This document shows, piece by piece, positions 19,597-31,525 of a stretch of 64,000 nt of DNA. Origin of the DNA: Metridium senile (lineage: Eukaryota > Cnidaria > Anthozoa > Actiniaria > Metridiidae); contig OX459103.1 in NCBI GenBank assembly GCA_949775045.1, positions 3,279,701 to 3,343,700 on the forward strand. Reading direction: 5' to 3'. Within the stretch, counting starts at the first letter, position 1. Every line of letters starts with the position of its first letter. The notes under the pieces are model-generated. The model saw only the letters and a list, made by a program, of their open reading frames with translations, searched no databases and was not told the origin of the DNA. The translations under genes were made by a program, and so were the position numbers.

Positions 19597-20411
19597 GCTG
19601 ACAGATGCAAAAGATAAAAATTACTTAAAAAACAGCTTATCGTGAAACAAAATTTCATTGTTTTTAAAGTAATAAAATTGAGAACTGTGAGAAATGAGTT
19701 ATTTGTGTTAATACTTTCTTGTATATTAATATCAGTAAATCGCACACGTTGTGCTCTTGAATCAATCTTAGAAACAATTATTCACAAGACCGAAATGTTC
19801 AACCAATCACATCAAAGAATCAAAGAAGCCATTTGAATGTTACAATCGGAGGAAAACCCACCATTTTGATGTGTAAATGTATTTGGAGTTTTGAAGCAAT
19901 TTTGGCTTAGAAAAATCCTTGAAATTAATTAGCATAACATATAACAAAAAAAATAACAAAATAGTTTTAAACAAGTAAGTCTTGAGTTGAGACTTGAACT
20001 GTAGCTCACTTATAATTTTGTTGAAATGCAAATGTGGACAATTTACAAAGCTACAGTCATTTTAACATTGAAAAAATAATAAACAAAATAAAGATATAAA
20101 CTCTGGTAAATATTACAAAAATTCGTTCAACGACAATAAGAAAATCAATAAAAAAATATCTCATTTGAAAAACAATTTTAAGGATTTTTATTATTAAAAT
20201 CACGGCGTGACGGCGTTGCCCTGGAGTTACGATCGGGAACCCGTTATAACTGTCAAGTTTTGATAGTGGATAAACACCTTTCCATTCAGTTTAATTTGAC
20301 ATTGTTTTGTTGAGGTTTGAAGGCTACCAATAATTTATGGTACCTTTGAAAGTTGAAGCCTTCTGACAAAATTTATTACATAAGCATCAGTACATTCAAG
20401 AATATACTGTT
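19597..20411. other. Intergenic stretch, no gene recognised
   Basis: AT-rich with open frames of about 60 codons on both strands that lack any family features. Confidence 0.4.
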
Positions 20412-20675
20412 TCATTTTGATAGCTTTGTGAAGTATTGTTTAAAAACCCATTTCACTATGACAAACACATTTTGGCTTATAATAGCAGTTGAGTCTTCAT
20501 TCCTTGTATCAACGTTGACACGATGCAGTAGGACTTCCACAAATACACTATCCGCGTTTTTTTCGAAGTCAAGCGCGATTTTTCTCTCCCTGAATAGGTC
20601 GAACACAGAGCTTCTGATCCTTAGACATTTAGGTCGCCCGGGAAGACGAGGCCTTCCACGTCGTCGGGTCGACAT
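20412..20675 (-). CDS. Unrecognised basic ORF, possibly transposon-derived, 87 aa
   Basis: Starts with a very basic segment (MSTRRRGRPRLPGRPKC), followed by LRIRSSVFDLFRERKIALDF and then SVFVEVLLHRVNV. The layout (AT-hook-like RGRP, then an amphipathic R/K-rich segment ending in EVLLHR) reminds me of N-terminal parts of repetitive cnidarian proteins, but I cannot name a family. It is preceded by no clear promoter and no splice partner was identified. It could be the single surviving exon of a mobile-element gene or a chance frame. Confidence 0.3.
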   Translation of the reverse strand: MSTRRRGRPRLPGRPKCLRIRSSVFDLFRERKIALDFEKNADSVFVEVLLHRVNVDTRNEDSTAIISQNVFVIVKWVFKQYFTKLSK

Positions 20676-20762
20676 TTACATCAAAAGTAAGTATAACAAA
20701 AGGCCGGAACGCTGAAATATTATCCCAGAAAGCTTAACTAGATATATGTTAACTTATAATTT

Positions 20763-21834
<1,072 letters not shown>

Positions 21835-22505
21835 ATTTAATTTTAGGAACACAGATTAGATTTTTACCAGAATTCTATCCAAAATGTTCAAGAATTTCCA
21901 AACGTTTTCTGGGACACAGATTAGATTTTAATTACCTCAACGAGTGCTGACAAATCTGTTCAAAAATTTCCAAACAGTTTTAAGGACACAGATCAGATGT
22001 TACAGGAGTTCTGAAAATTGTGTTTATAAATTTTCAAACAGTTTTTGCGTCACAGATAGAATACATTTTACAATTTAACAGTTCAGAAATTTATAATAAT
22101 AATGATAATAATAATAACAATATGCCTCATTTATATAGCGCTACTGATCTCTCGAATAGCTCATAGCGCTTTACAATCTACTAATGTGTATTTGGAGGAC
22201 TTATATCAGACGGCTGAAAAGCAGCAGTTTACAATCATGATTGTCGTTAGTGAATGCCTCCGAGGCCTGACTGTTGTACCGGGAGACATTCCCCTACTCT
22301 TGGCAAATAGCACAACAGGATCTTTAACGTCCACCTTAAATAGCCGGCTTTACGTCCTTATCCGAGAAGACGAGTCAGAAGAAAGTGCCTTGCACAAGGA
22401 CATAACGCAATCGCCCGGGCCGGGAATCGAACCAGACCAGTAGGCACAGAATCCGATCCACTGGCCACTAGATATCACGCCTTTTTGGGACACAGATTAG
22501 ATAAA
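21835..22505. repeat. Degenerate ~65-bp tandem repeat interrupted by a SINE
   Basis: The motif GGGACACAGATTAGATTTTA, preceded by TTTCCAAACAGTTTT, recurs at about 21848, 21913, 21978, 22045 and again at about 22487, after the SINE. The last copy continues the array, so the SINE inserted into a pre-existing minisatellite. Confidence 0.65.
22085..22478 (-). mobile_element. tRNA-derived SINE
   Basis: On the - strand an A-box-like TAGTGGCCAGTGGATC (22454-22469) is followed by an exact B box GGTTCGATTCC (22423-22433), then a roughly 300-base body with GCGCTATGAGCTATTCGAG and GCGCTATATAAATGAGGC. The 3' end is a TTATTATTA microsatellite (22085-22125). This is the standard build of a tRNA-headed SINE with a simple-repeat tail transcribed by RNA polymerase III. 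The open frame on the + strand across it is a shadow. Confidence 0.75.
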
Positions 22506-22804
22506 ATACATACAAATATACACTTTTTACAGTCAAAAAAGCTCACGCGTTCCCATCTTTGTTAACAATTGAATTTGGTTATCTGAATTTGATTTCTCAC
22601 CTGTTTTGAAATTTGCAAAAATAATTCTTGTAAATTTCAAAAATGGCCACAAATCAAAACATTACTTTAAACTGATATCTTTTTTGAACAACGGAAACTT
22701 GCTAAACCTAGATTGCTTACATAAATATTGTTATAAACACTTACTAAAGTATTGTATTGCATTAGCATTATCAGTAATTGACCACAGATCTTGATTTCGG
22801 GACC

Positions 22805-22920
22805 ACTATATATAATAATAACAACTTTATTTAACGAGGGTATCACTAAATAGTGTACACACTAATGAACTTGTGGCCCTCCAACCATTACCGGTTGACG
22901 GTTGAAGACCGCATTTTGAA
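22805..22920 (-). mobile_element. SINE-like 3' end with TTGTTATTATTATA tail
   Basis: On the - strand ACCGTCAACCGGTAATGG, GAGGGCCACAAGTTC and GTGTACACTATTTAGTG precede AATAAAGTTGTTATTATTAT. There is no A/B box, so it is a 3' fragment. Confidence 0.4.
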
Positions 22921-23346
22921 CTTTACAAATTTTGATTCCCTTATGCAAACTGAAAAAAAGATGTTAAATTTAAATTCCAAGAAGTAAATCTTCTAGCAAG
23001 GAACGCAGCAGCTGCTTTGACTGTAATGTCTTCTACGAAAAACGTCTATTTCAGAGTATCGGTACCTAAATTAAAACATTCCTGTTTATTGTAGTAATGA
23101 ACGATTTGACATCTGAAAGGATCCTCTCCAACTGGTGGTGTTGTTTGTTCTAAGGACAAACATTTGTCAAACGTTTTTAACCCTTAACTATTAACCCTTA
23201 GTGAAATAAAGCTTTTCTATTTTTAGATTATATCTTATAAACTCATAGTGATTGGTATCCTGCAATCAAACCCTAGTTCTTTTGAACATAATTTGCTAAA
23301 GTTATTTTAACCACGTCCAATAAGCTCATCGTTAGCCGTGATCGCA
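22921..23346. other. Upstream flank of gene B
   Basis: No exon recognised. It leads into the conserved promoter block shared with gene A. Confidence 0.4.
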
Positions 23347-23428
23347 CCATTGCAGTCAGCCAATCAGAGCTTAGCTAATTTATTTATATCAAAACTGCAT
23401 GTTTTAATGTAAATTGCACATAAATATA
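23347..23428 (+). promoter_or_regulatory. Putative core promoter of gene B (CCAAT box and TATA-like box)
   Basis: CCATTGCAGTCAGCCAATCA with CCAAT at 23360-23364, then CATAAATATA at 23419-23428. The CCAAT-to-TATA distance (about 60 bases) and the 20-base block match those upstream of gene A. Transcription would start near 23450, inferred. Confidence 0.55.
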
Positions 23429-23639
23429 CGTCAGTAGATTGTAAAAGTTAGTTGAAGTATAGAAGTCGTAACGTTAACTGAAAAGGTAACTCGCGAACAG
23501 AAACTGCGAACCGATACGAGCACCACTCAATTCAGGGCAGTCTTCCGAATACCAACTGACACTTTTTGCTTTTGTTTTAAGGGATATTATCGAAGAAGTC
23601 AGAAGTACTACCCGTTGTGTGACGAGTATTGGCGATAAA

Positions 23640-26600
23640 ATGAACATCATGAGGTAGGTCGTTTTAATGCTTGAAATTTAGAGTACATTGAAATGTTATA
23701 AAAAATTGTTGCAAAAAAATAAAATAATAATAATTCAGTTTTTTGGGGGAATGTCATGAGTTCAATAACCTTATTTAAATTTTCAATAGGTTCATTTAGG
23801 TTATTCAATCTGATATAATAGCATTTTGAAATATATTTTTTGAGGAACTTTAGATATATATTCAAATTCGGAAGAAGTTGTTGATTTATTAAGTTTGTGG
23901 GTATAGATGCAAAGGCATCTCCGCTTACTACATATTGTGTACAAGAAATGTCCCAAGAATAATAAGTAGTGTTCTAAAGTATCAATTTGAAAATAGAGCA
24001 TGTTTTTTTACTCATATTTGATATCTAGATAATTACACGAGAAAAAATGTCGATACCTTTTGTTTCTATTCTTGAACCTGAGAACAGAAAGCAGTAGAAC
24101 TCTAACAATTACACTATATTTACAGTGCGACTACTCGAACCAAGGCCACCCAAACAAATATTTCACAAATCATCCAATCACGTCCAAGTATCTAAACAAT
24201 AGAATTACGGGAAATTTATGGTTCAGAAAATTTTATTGTCGAAATACAATATCAAAGTGTTAACAAAAAACACCAGAATTATATTGTATAGGGATTGAAT
24301 AATTTGTGAAAATTTTGTTTGGGTGGCCTTGGTTCGAGTAGTTGCACTGTAACCTATATCATTATTTTATATAACTTTGATATATATCACTTTATTGTTT
24401 AATATTAATTTAATTTTGTGGGTTCTTTACGAAAATCGCAGTTTGGTCTGTTTGTCCTTGTGTACGTCAGTAAATTTAATGGTTTGGGTCTAAGGCATGG
24501 ATTTCGGTGTCGGCCTCGTGAACCATCCTATAACTCTAATTTCTTGTTTACATGTACCACAGGAAAGTGATGTGGGTTTTCATCGCTTGTTGTATTCTCA
24601 AAGCGAACCAGGTAAATATGCCAACGTTTACTTTCTTGCTCGCTTGCTCGCTTGCTTTAGTTAGCATTTTTAGTTAGCATTTTTAGTTAGCATTGTGATT
24701 TAGTGTGTGCATATACAGAGCTATTTTTTCTATCTTGGAAGGATTTTTGCTACTGAGATTGAAATACTGCATTGTCAGATGTCCAAAGCAATTTGAATAA
24801 CTATTGTTCTCGACTGACACGCCTCAGTCTCATTCATGTGAAAATTATATTTGCAAATGGTCCCCACATCAACACGAGGCTAGCCGGTCAACGGACAACA
24901 ATAGCAGGTTGCCATATTGCGATTCGGTCTATTTATAAGTAATACCATGGTACGAGGGAAATTAGTGATTAGATTTCCCCGAATACCGAGGAAAAATTTG
25001 TGGAAGTCCCGAGGGACTTTCACAAATTTTCCCGAGGTATTCAGGGAAATTTAATCACTAATTTCCCGAGTGACATGGTATTAGATTGTAATATTATGAT
25101 TACCGAGGAAATATATGTTAGTTTTCATAGAAGCATAAATTATAAACTTTTACAAAGCTGTTGATTTTCGGCATACTTTAAGAAATAGTTGCTTTTGTTA
25201 AATGAGACAATGCCGAATTATACCACCATGCATTCATTATAGTTTGTTTGCATAAACACGCATGACATACTATACTTCAATGTAGTCAACGCATGCGCAT
25301 AGTTACTTAATGAGTCCCACAAGTGTTAGAGTATGGACTTGTATGTAGTACAGGGTCCTTTATTTTAAGAATTTCCAACTGGGTCGAAGGGATCCAGGAA
25401 TGGTACAAAGGATTTCTTTGTCTTCTAAATTTCCCTCATGTTGTATGCATGAGGAAAATTCGGGTTTGTAAACCCCTTGGAATACAAAAGAATCCGAGGT
25501 GATCATTGTATTATTTGAAATGTCTTTCAGGCTTTGGCAGGGGATTTGTATCCAATGCAAGAAGCAGCAGGGCTTTGGCATATCGTCGACCCATCCAGTC
25601 CCCCACTCAATGACCAGCCTGATAATAATACTACCCTCTTTCGGTAAGTGATTTATAAATAATGTCAGTTATATATTCGATCCTCGGCTCAGAGCAGAAG
25701 TATATATATATATTAATGATAAGACGTTTCAGAAGTATCTCACTGCCAGAGTCAGCGGTCACAATATATTTTTCAATTCTAAGGTTTGCTTTGACGAATT
25801 TTATGCATTTCCTTAAAAAACGCATAAGTATTAGGATGCAGTTACAAGATATAGGAAAATACAATTTACCAAATAGTCCAATAGCATTAAGGTTGAATAG
25901 CTAGTTATATCTACATAATAGAGCGTATTCGTATAACCCACTTTTAAAATGCAAATGAGAATATGTTTAAAATAATATGCTAATTAGGTGTGCGTGTTAT
26001 AGAATGCTTCAGTGAGTTGCGCTCTCGGCTTCAAATAACCAAAATAAAATATGATTGACAATGAAAACGTTTAAAGATTTACTCGAAAGCGCTTTTATCA
26101 ATGTTTTCCACAGTGGCTTGTGGCTCAAAGAAAAAAATGAAAGCAAATAGCTACACGCACACCTCATTAGCATGTTATTTCACACATATTCTCATTTTCA
26201 TTTTAAAAGTGGGTTATACGAATACGCTCTATTATGTAGATATAGCCAGATAATTCTATGCCCAGGAGCGGCAATTAACGACAGAACAACTTTTATACAC
26301 AATAAAACAAGTCATTCAACCTTATACACAGCCATGCCATAAACTGCAATATTTCACTGAATATGTGAGCGTAGTGTTTACAAGTGTTGGTATTGTAATG
26401 CTAATTTGCCAACCATCAAAAGATTTGTTAATTTTCTTTGTTCTAATAACAAGTGTTGGTTGGCAAAATCATAACAAAATACGTCACTGTACGTCAACCT
26501 ATATTCACTTACCGCTCGATTACCATACTCGTGATAGTAAGTTGTGTGACAAGAATGTGTACCTTAATATAGTAGGTCATGTAAGTTCATCACATTTCTC

Positions 26601-29169
26601 ATGCAAAATCTGGGATGTCTTTTAAATGTTCCTGTTATTTTTGCTCAGGGGATATCGCAGTACGGAGGATGACAATGACATTGCATGGTTCAAAAAAGAG
26701 ATTGTGGAAAAATATGGATTTAAGAAAAATAAGGATAATAGCATGTGGGTTGAGCAAGGAAAGTTTGGTAAAGAACTTGGTTCACCTACATTTAAAGCGG
26801 CAACCGAAAGAGCCTTAGCGTTCTTTAAAAGGAATCCAGATTGGAGTGTAACCAAATCAAGTGCAGATTTCAGAAAGACTGCAACGTGCTTGGAGCTTCT
26901 GTACATCACTGCAGCGAGATATCTCTTGGTGACTCACGTGTTATGGGAACAAAGTGGGAAGAAATTAATAGCTTGTCAGCCAATGCCTAAGCATGTCAGT
27001 AAAATACCTCCATCCGTCTGTTATCCAGAGCCATACGGATCAGCAACATGTACCTCTGACTATGATGTTGGACTGGTTGGAAAAGACGCAGGAATCCTCA
27101 CAGAGAAATTTAATAATTATTTCGAAACTGTTTTTGGAAAGACTTCAGAGAAAGTCTTTGACACCAATGTTTACGCATTTAGTCTTGAGTATGCAATGCC
27201 TTCACATTTTTCTGGACTTCCTCCAAACTTTGCTGTTTCTCTTGCTAAAACTGAAAACACTATGAAGTTCAAGATGCAGGAACTTGTCAGCGCCTACTAC
27301 AAGGTACATATTAAAAACCTAGATACGCAAATAAAACTCAGGTCCAAAGTAAAAGCGCTCATTTGGCTTGTTGGAGTTTAGATACAAATTATTTCTACTT
27401 TTGCTTTGATTAATTTATGCCTGTAAAACAAAGCAGTTTAGTCAGTTTTAACACAAAATATTTTGCTGTACACTATTGGCAAAAGTTGATTAGTATAAAA
27501 CAATGACTGTCAAGAGCTACCTACGTAAAAAAGGACTTTTATCAGTTTTGGTCCAATTAGAATTGTTCCAAAATCAAGTTCAATTAGTTCTGATAGGGCA
27601 AATTCAACTATAAAATAAAAATGGGGTGACACCGCCCTCTTTTCCGAGTTATAGCACTCTTTAAAAATTTTATTTCGTGGACTGGTAACTAGTTCCCTAT
27701 AAGATCATCGAAACAAATTTTAACATTTTTTGGTTCTCTGGTATCTCTAGAATCAATGTAAAGCTAATTATGACCAGTTTAATTCGTAATTCTTGCCCAA
27801 AACACTAATTTATGTGACGCATTATAGTTCCAAAAATCAACACTAAAATTCGACGCGGATTTGAACGCGATTAATAACTTTAACGAAAAATCTTGGTTTC
27901 TTGTGTCAAGTTCAAATTCATTGTACAGTACAATTATTAGGTAATTAAACAATATAATAGTTTTGCTGATAAACAATGTTTAGTGTATGAGAGGTTTCTA
28001 CAAATGATTATTTATTGGCCTTGTGGACACATAACCTATAGCTTGATGCCTAAACTATTCATTCCTAGATGTTCAAGTACCACAAGAGCTTCTTTGACCA
28101 ATTGTTACTAACCGCTGAGTTAATCTTGCCTACTATTTCTAGGTATTCAAATACAACAGAAACTTCTTTACTCAACTGCGCAAAACCGCCCAGGAAACCT
28201 TACAAGATACCACGGATTTCAAAGAATGGGATAAAAAGTTTGAGACGCTTGACAAGCAAATACCGCTGGTAGGAGACGATCGTTTAGCACACAACAAACA
28301 GTACCAAAAATTTGTCAAGGCGATTGGTGAAACAGGATCAGGATATCCTGACCAGGCTGGAGCTAATTTAGGTAAAGGTTTTAACTATGAAGGTAGTAGT
28401 GCCGATGATAAACGGAGGTGGTGGTGATGGTGATAGTGATGGTGGTGGTGAAACATGCGACAAACAATACTGATCACGACTGATGGTAGCAAAAACTTTG
28501 ATTACAATCTATCATGACGATATCTTTCTTTTTGATATATTGTGGTGTTTCTTGTTAATTACAGGGTGTCTCGCCAAAGCTCTACTTTACGCAGCCGAAG
28601 CCTACCACACACGTGGTGCCATACGCCATGTGGTGGGTGGGACCCAGATGAGGTTGTACAAGAACCTTCCAAACTTGCTCCCAATGATGGACCTGTGGGT
28701 CTCCATGATAGAAAACTGGGGCGAATCAATCAAAGAGTACAACCACGCTTGTAAAGGTAATATCATCCTCGAAGTCTGTGTTCTTAAGATGAGCAAGTAC
28801 ATGTGGAGAATGCTGGCAGCGATGTGGAACTTAAGACAACGTATAAGAGTGTTCCACGTTAGTGAAGAGTCCTTCCCTTCACAGACTGTGGAGTCGAATA
28901 TGGCTAGACTTGTTGATTTATCTGGTAGAAACAACCCTGAAGAGATCATGAAATCCTGGCTCGACAGCAAGAGGCGAGGTGATACCCAGATCCCTAGTGA
29001 TCAGAAAGTTGTTTCGCAGTTTTTTGAGAAGTTTGATTGCCCTGGAGTAAAGATCGGTAGACCGTTTCCTCCTCAGTGTTTAGTTGCTATCAATAACATG
29101 GTTGATAAGTATAATAAGGATTTGGCTAAGATGTTTGCCAAGAATCATCGGCAGAAATTTTTAATATAA
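23640..29169 (+). CDS. Gene B: secreted nucleotidyltransferase-like protein, 6 exons, 554 aa
   Basis: Exons: 23640-23653, 24563-24611, 25531-25643, 26649-27303, 28143-28371, 28565-29169; frame is kept at every junction, and phases equal those of gene A. Residues 1-21 form a signal peptide (core MRKVMWVFIACCILKANQ). The motif at about 180-200 reads PSVCYPEPYGSATCTSDYDV, with Asp196 and Asp198 as likely metal ligands and Asp230 (FDTNVYAFSLEY) as a possible third. AAEAYHTRGAIRHVVGG lies near the start of exon 6, as in gene A. The C-terminus is shorter: a stop follows NHRQKF, where gene A runs on about 20 more residues. Gene B is a paralogue on the same strand about 10.5 kb downstream of gene A, consistent with tandem duplication. 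Both frames are intact, so both may be active. Family and function are unrecognised; the NTase-fold call is inference from the motif. Confidence 0.8.
24123..24349. mobile_element. Tc1/mariner-type MITE in gene B intron 1
   Basis: CAGTGCGACTACTCGAACCA and its inverted copy TTGGTTCGAGTAGTTGCACTG-like end enclose 227 bp, flanked by TA on both sides. The arms continue through GGCCACCCAAACAAA. Confidence 0.8.
24940..25083. mobile_element. Palindromic MITE, TAATACCATG ends, in gene B intron 2
   Basis: Nearly the whole 144 bp folds back: TAATACCATG...GAAATTAGTGATTA on the left pairs with TAATCACTAATTTC...CATGGTATTA on the right, the central palindrome being AAGTCCCGAGGGACTT. Confidence 0.8.
25907..26243. 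mobile_element. Inverted-repeat element in gene B intron 3
   Basis: ATATCTACATAATAGAGCGT at the left and its inverted copy at the right, with arms that continue through GTATAACCCACTTTTAAAAT and GAGAATATG. About 337 bp, no ORF. Confidence 0.75.
28069..28125 (+). pseudogene. Duplicated start of exon 5 (relic) in gene B intron 4
   Basis: After a TAG acceptor-like triplet at 28066-28068 the sequence reads FKYHKSFFDQLLLTAE, a clear relative of the true exon 5 start (FKYNRNFFTQLRKTAQE). It has no donor and runs out of frame before the true acceptor. Gene A has a more decayed copy at the same place. Confidence 0.65.
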
Positions 29170-29380
29170 GATGAAGAGGCGCATAAGGGGGTTTTATAAC
29201 TCGATTGCCAAAGATCTTTTCGAAAAGAGAATTAAACAGTAAATAAAACTAAAGTTAAGGTCGTTACCATAATTTATTGTTAATCAGAAATTATCACTGC
29301 AGATATAAAATCAATTATAAGAAACCGATAAAATAATTAAATAGCTAACGATAGCGATTGGTTGTAGAGTGAATTAAATA

Positions 29381-29386
29381 AATAAA
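29381..29386 (+). terminator. Poly(A) signal of gene B
   Basis: AATAAA about 210 bases after the stop, in a block (AATAAAGTATATTATAAATG) that matches the gene A 3' flank. Confidence 0.55.
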
Positions 29387-29517
29387 GTATATTATAAATG
29401 GGTGTAAATGTGTTCTTGATTCTATGTTAATAATTAGACGTTTCGGCCATATCTATTGGCTTTATCGATCAGTAGTTGCGAAGGTAGCTGTCGCGGACGA
29501 AACGTCTTAATAGAGGT

Positions 29518-29702
29518 TTGTTCTCTTGTTCTTCTTGTTCTCTTGTTCTTATTATTCTTCGTGTTTTTCTTGTTCTTGTTGTTCTTGTTGTTTTTGTTAT
29601 TCTTCTTCTTCTTCTTCTTCTTTCCCTTTCTTCTTTCCCTTTTTCTTCTTTCCCTTTTTCTTCTTGTTCTTGCTTTTCTTGTTCTTGTTCTTCTTGTTCT
29701 TA
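29518..29702. repeat. TTCTTG/TTCTTC pyrimidine tract
   Basis: Imperfect TTCTTG, TTCTTC and CCCTTTTTC repeats downstream of gene B, equivalent in position to the tract after gene A. Leu/Phe-rich and Lys/Arg-rich frames here are artefacts. Confidence 0.8.
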
Positions 29703-29749
29703 ATTTAAATGTAAATATCGTAAATTCATACCGTAAATATTCCACTCGT

Positions 29750-29905
29750 TACTTGTATATTATTTGCATACATACTCGCCTAAAGGCTCGTGCGTATACT
29801 AGAAAATACAAGTGACTCGTGGATATACACGGTGCACGTCACATCATATGAGCAATCATGCGTTACGATTGGTTCCTCTACTATTAGGCTATCAGCTCAT
29901 GTAAC
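29750..29905. repeat. Dispersed repeat copy (as 17050-17240)
   Basis: GCATACATACTCGCCTA, GTATACTAGAAAATACAAG, TGACTCGTGG and GGCTATCAGCTCAT occur in the same order as in the copy upstream of the lipase remnant. Confidence 0.6.
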
Positions 29906-30149
29906 ATTAATTTAATAATGTTCACGTATCACAGGCTGAGTTTAAAAAATTTGTTGATAAAGGTTCATTTTATTTCATTTTATTAGCTTTTCCTTCACAC
30001 GAAGGCAGGGACACCACAACAGCTTACGCCAATTACTGTGGGCCCTGTAGTATGCTGAGACCTGACTGAATTTACGATATTTACATTTAAATTATCTAAA
30101 GGAAACACTTGTCGTATGTATAAAAAAATAAAAGTCCTCTGACCGAACG

Positions 30150-30240
30150 TTTTTCTATAAAGATTATATACACCCATTTCAAAAATTGTTGTCGCAAACA
30201 AAGCTACAGTCCACAATCTGAAGCCTGCAAAGGATGTCGG
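30150..30240 (-). other. Exon-like segment encoding GFRLWTVALFATTIFE (inverted twin of 30410)
   Basis: On the - strand a TTTGCAG acceptor-like site precedes GFRLWTVALFATTIFEMGVY, a short hydrophobic stretch. A close relative lies 180 bases away on the opposite strand. It could be the last exon of a small membrane protein gene (the shape is faintly like a complex I accessory subunit tail) or part of a repeat. No further exons were found. Confidence 0.3.
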
Positions 30241-30409
30241 TATTTCTTCTCTTTTTACATATTTATTCATAGCATATTTTGGTTGTACGTGTTTGTTTTA
30301 TATGACCATAGCAAGTTGTTGTTGTGGTAGATATAAATATAAATATTTGTTTTAAAAAACGTGTAATAAATCACAAATTATGTCCATATAACCGATATTC
30401 ATTGCAGGT

Positions 30410-30512
30410 TTTAGAGTGTGGACTGTAGCTTCGGCTGTGACAACGATTTTTGAAATATGTGTATACCGTAAGTATTACCTCAAAAGAGAAGAAAACAAAA
30501 TGGTGGCTTACT
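30410..30512 (+). other. Exon-like segment encoding FRVWTVASAVTTIFE (inverted twin of 30150)
   Basis: After TTCATTGCAG the frame reads FRVWTVASAVTTIFEICVYR, then KYYLKREENKMVAY and a stop. A donor-like GTAAGT sits inside. With the - strand twin it forms a diverged inverted duplication of one exon. The parent gene is not in the window. Confidence 0.3.
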
Positions 30513-31525
30513 GAGTGTGGACGAAATGTAATTTTTACTGACTAGAAATAAAAATTCAAAAAGAAAAAAAGAGAAAACAAATAAATTTATGGTAAGAAAA
30601 TATCATTGATTTTTCCGTTTCAAGAATAATATTTATATATTTTTTACATGAAAAGTTACTGATCATTCTGTTCCGGTTCATTCGAAACTTTATTTGCCGG
30701 TTTGTAATTTTTATGTGAATTTTTTTTTAAACTTGAAAATAATTATATTTCTCACAAACCAGTCAATGTGGATATAAAAAACATTTTTTCAACTCAATCT
30801 CATCGTACAACAGCGGATAGAAATTATTTGTGTAATGTAGAAAATGAAAATTAGAATAAAGTTATTGTTGTTGTAGTACAAGGCACTCGGCAAGGCCTCG
30901 TCGGCTATGAGCTCATTTAAGACTCAATTTCGTGGAATAATATATTGTTAAATGTAAACCGCATTTGTACATATTCCAGCTCTTTCAATCCCTGTGAGAA
31001 ACTCGCGATATAAGCTCTGTAATATTTATCACTCATTGTCAGTTCTCTTTTCATATGTTTACCAATTGGAATACAAATCTCTACAAATACCTGGACACAA
31101 CAACAATAGGTCGATCGCCATTATCCTTCCCAGATATCATTGCGCTACTCAACCGTGGTACTCTCCTAACAGGTAGCAAACATCCTTCTCTCTGATTGGC
31201 TTAGAGCACCACACCGTGTAAACAGATTGTCCAAAATCAGAAAACCAGTAAAAGGCGTTTAGCTTGCTCATGACACTTGAAATGGCATGTCTCGCCTGGT
31301 CAACTGCTCACTGATTCATGACACGGAGATGATGTCAACCACTGCAAACATTTCTGAATAACCAAAGTAAAGAGAAAAACACCTCAAGCAAGACTACTTT
31401 AGATCTCCAACGCTTTCTAAGCATTCGTAACACCGTGCGTGGTTTTTGAAGTTTCAAGCAATTCAAATCTGCAATATTTTAGTCGCTGGTGTTTTGACTT
31501 GTGAACCGTACAATATTTTGACTAT
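30513..31525. other. Intergenic region upstream of the sulfotransferase gene
   Basis: No exon recognised. It should contain the sulfotransferase promoter; an ATTGG (reverse CCAAT) occurs near 31194, but I cannot fix a start site. Confidence 0.35.

Noticed and set aside
29434..29815. Lys/Arg-rich and Leu/Phe-rich frames downstream of gene B
   Set aside because: Low-complexity TTCTTG/TTCTTC tract; no start context or family features.
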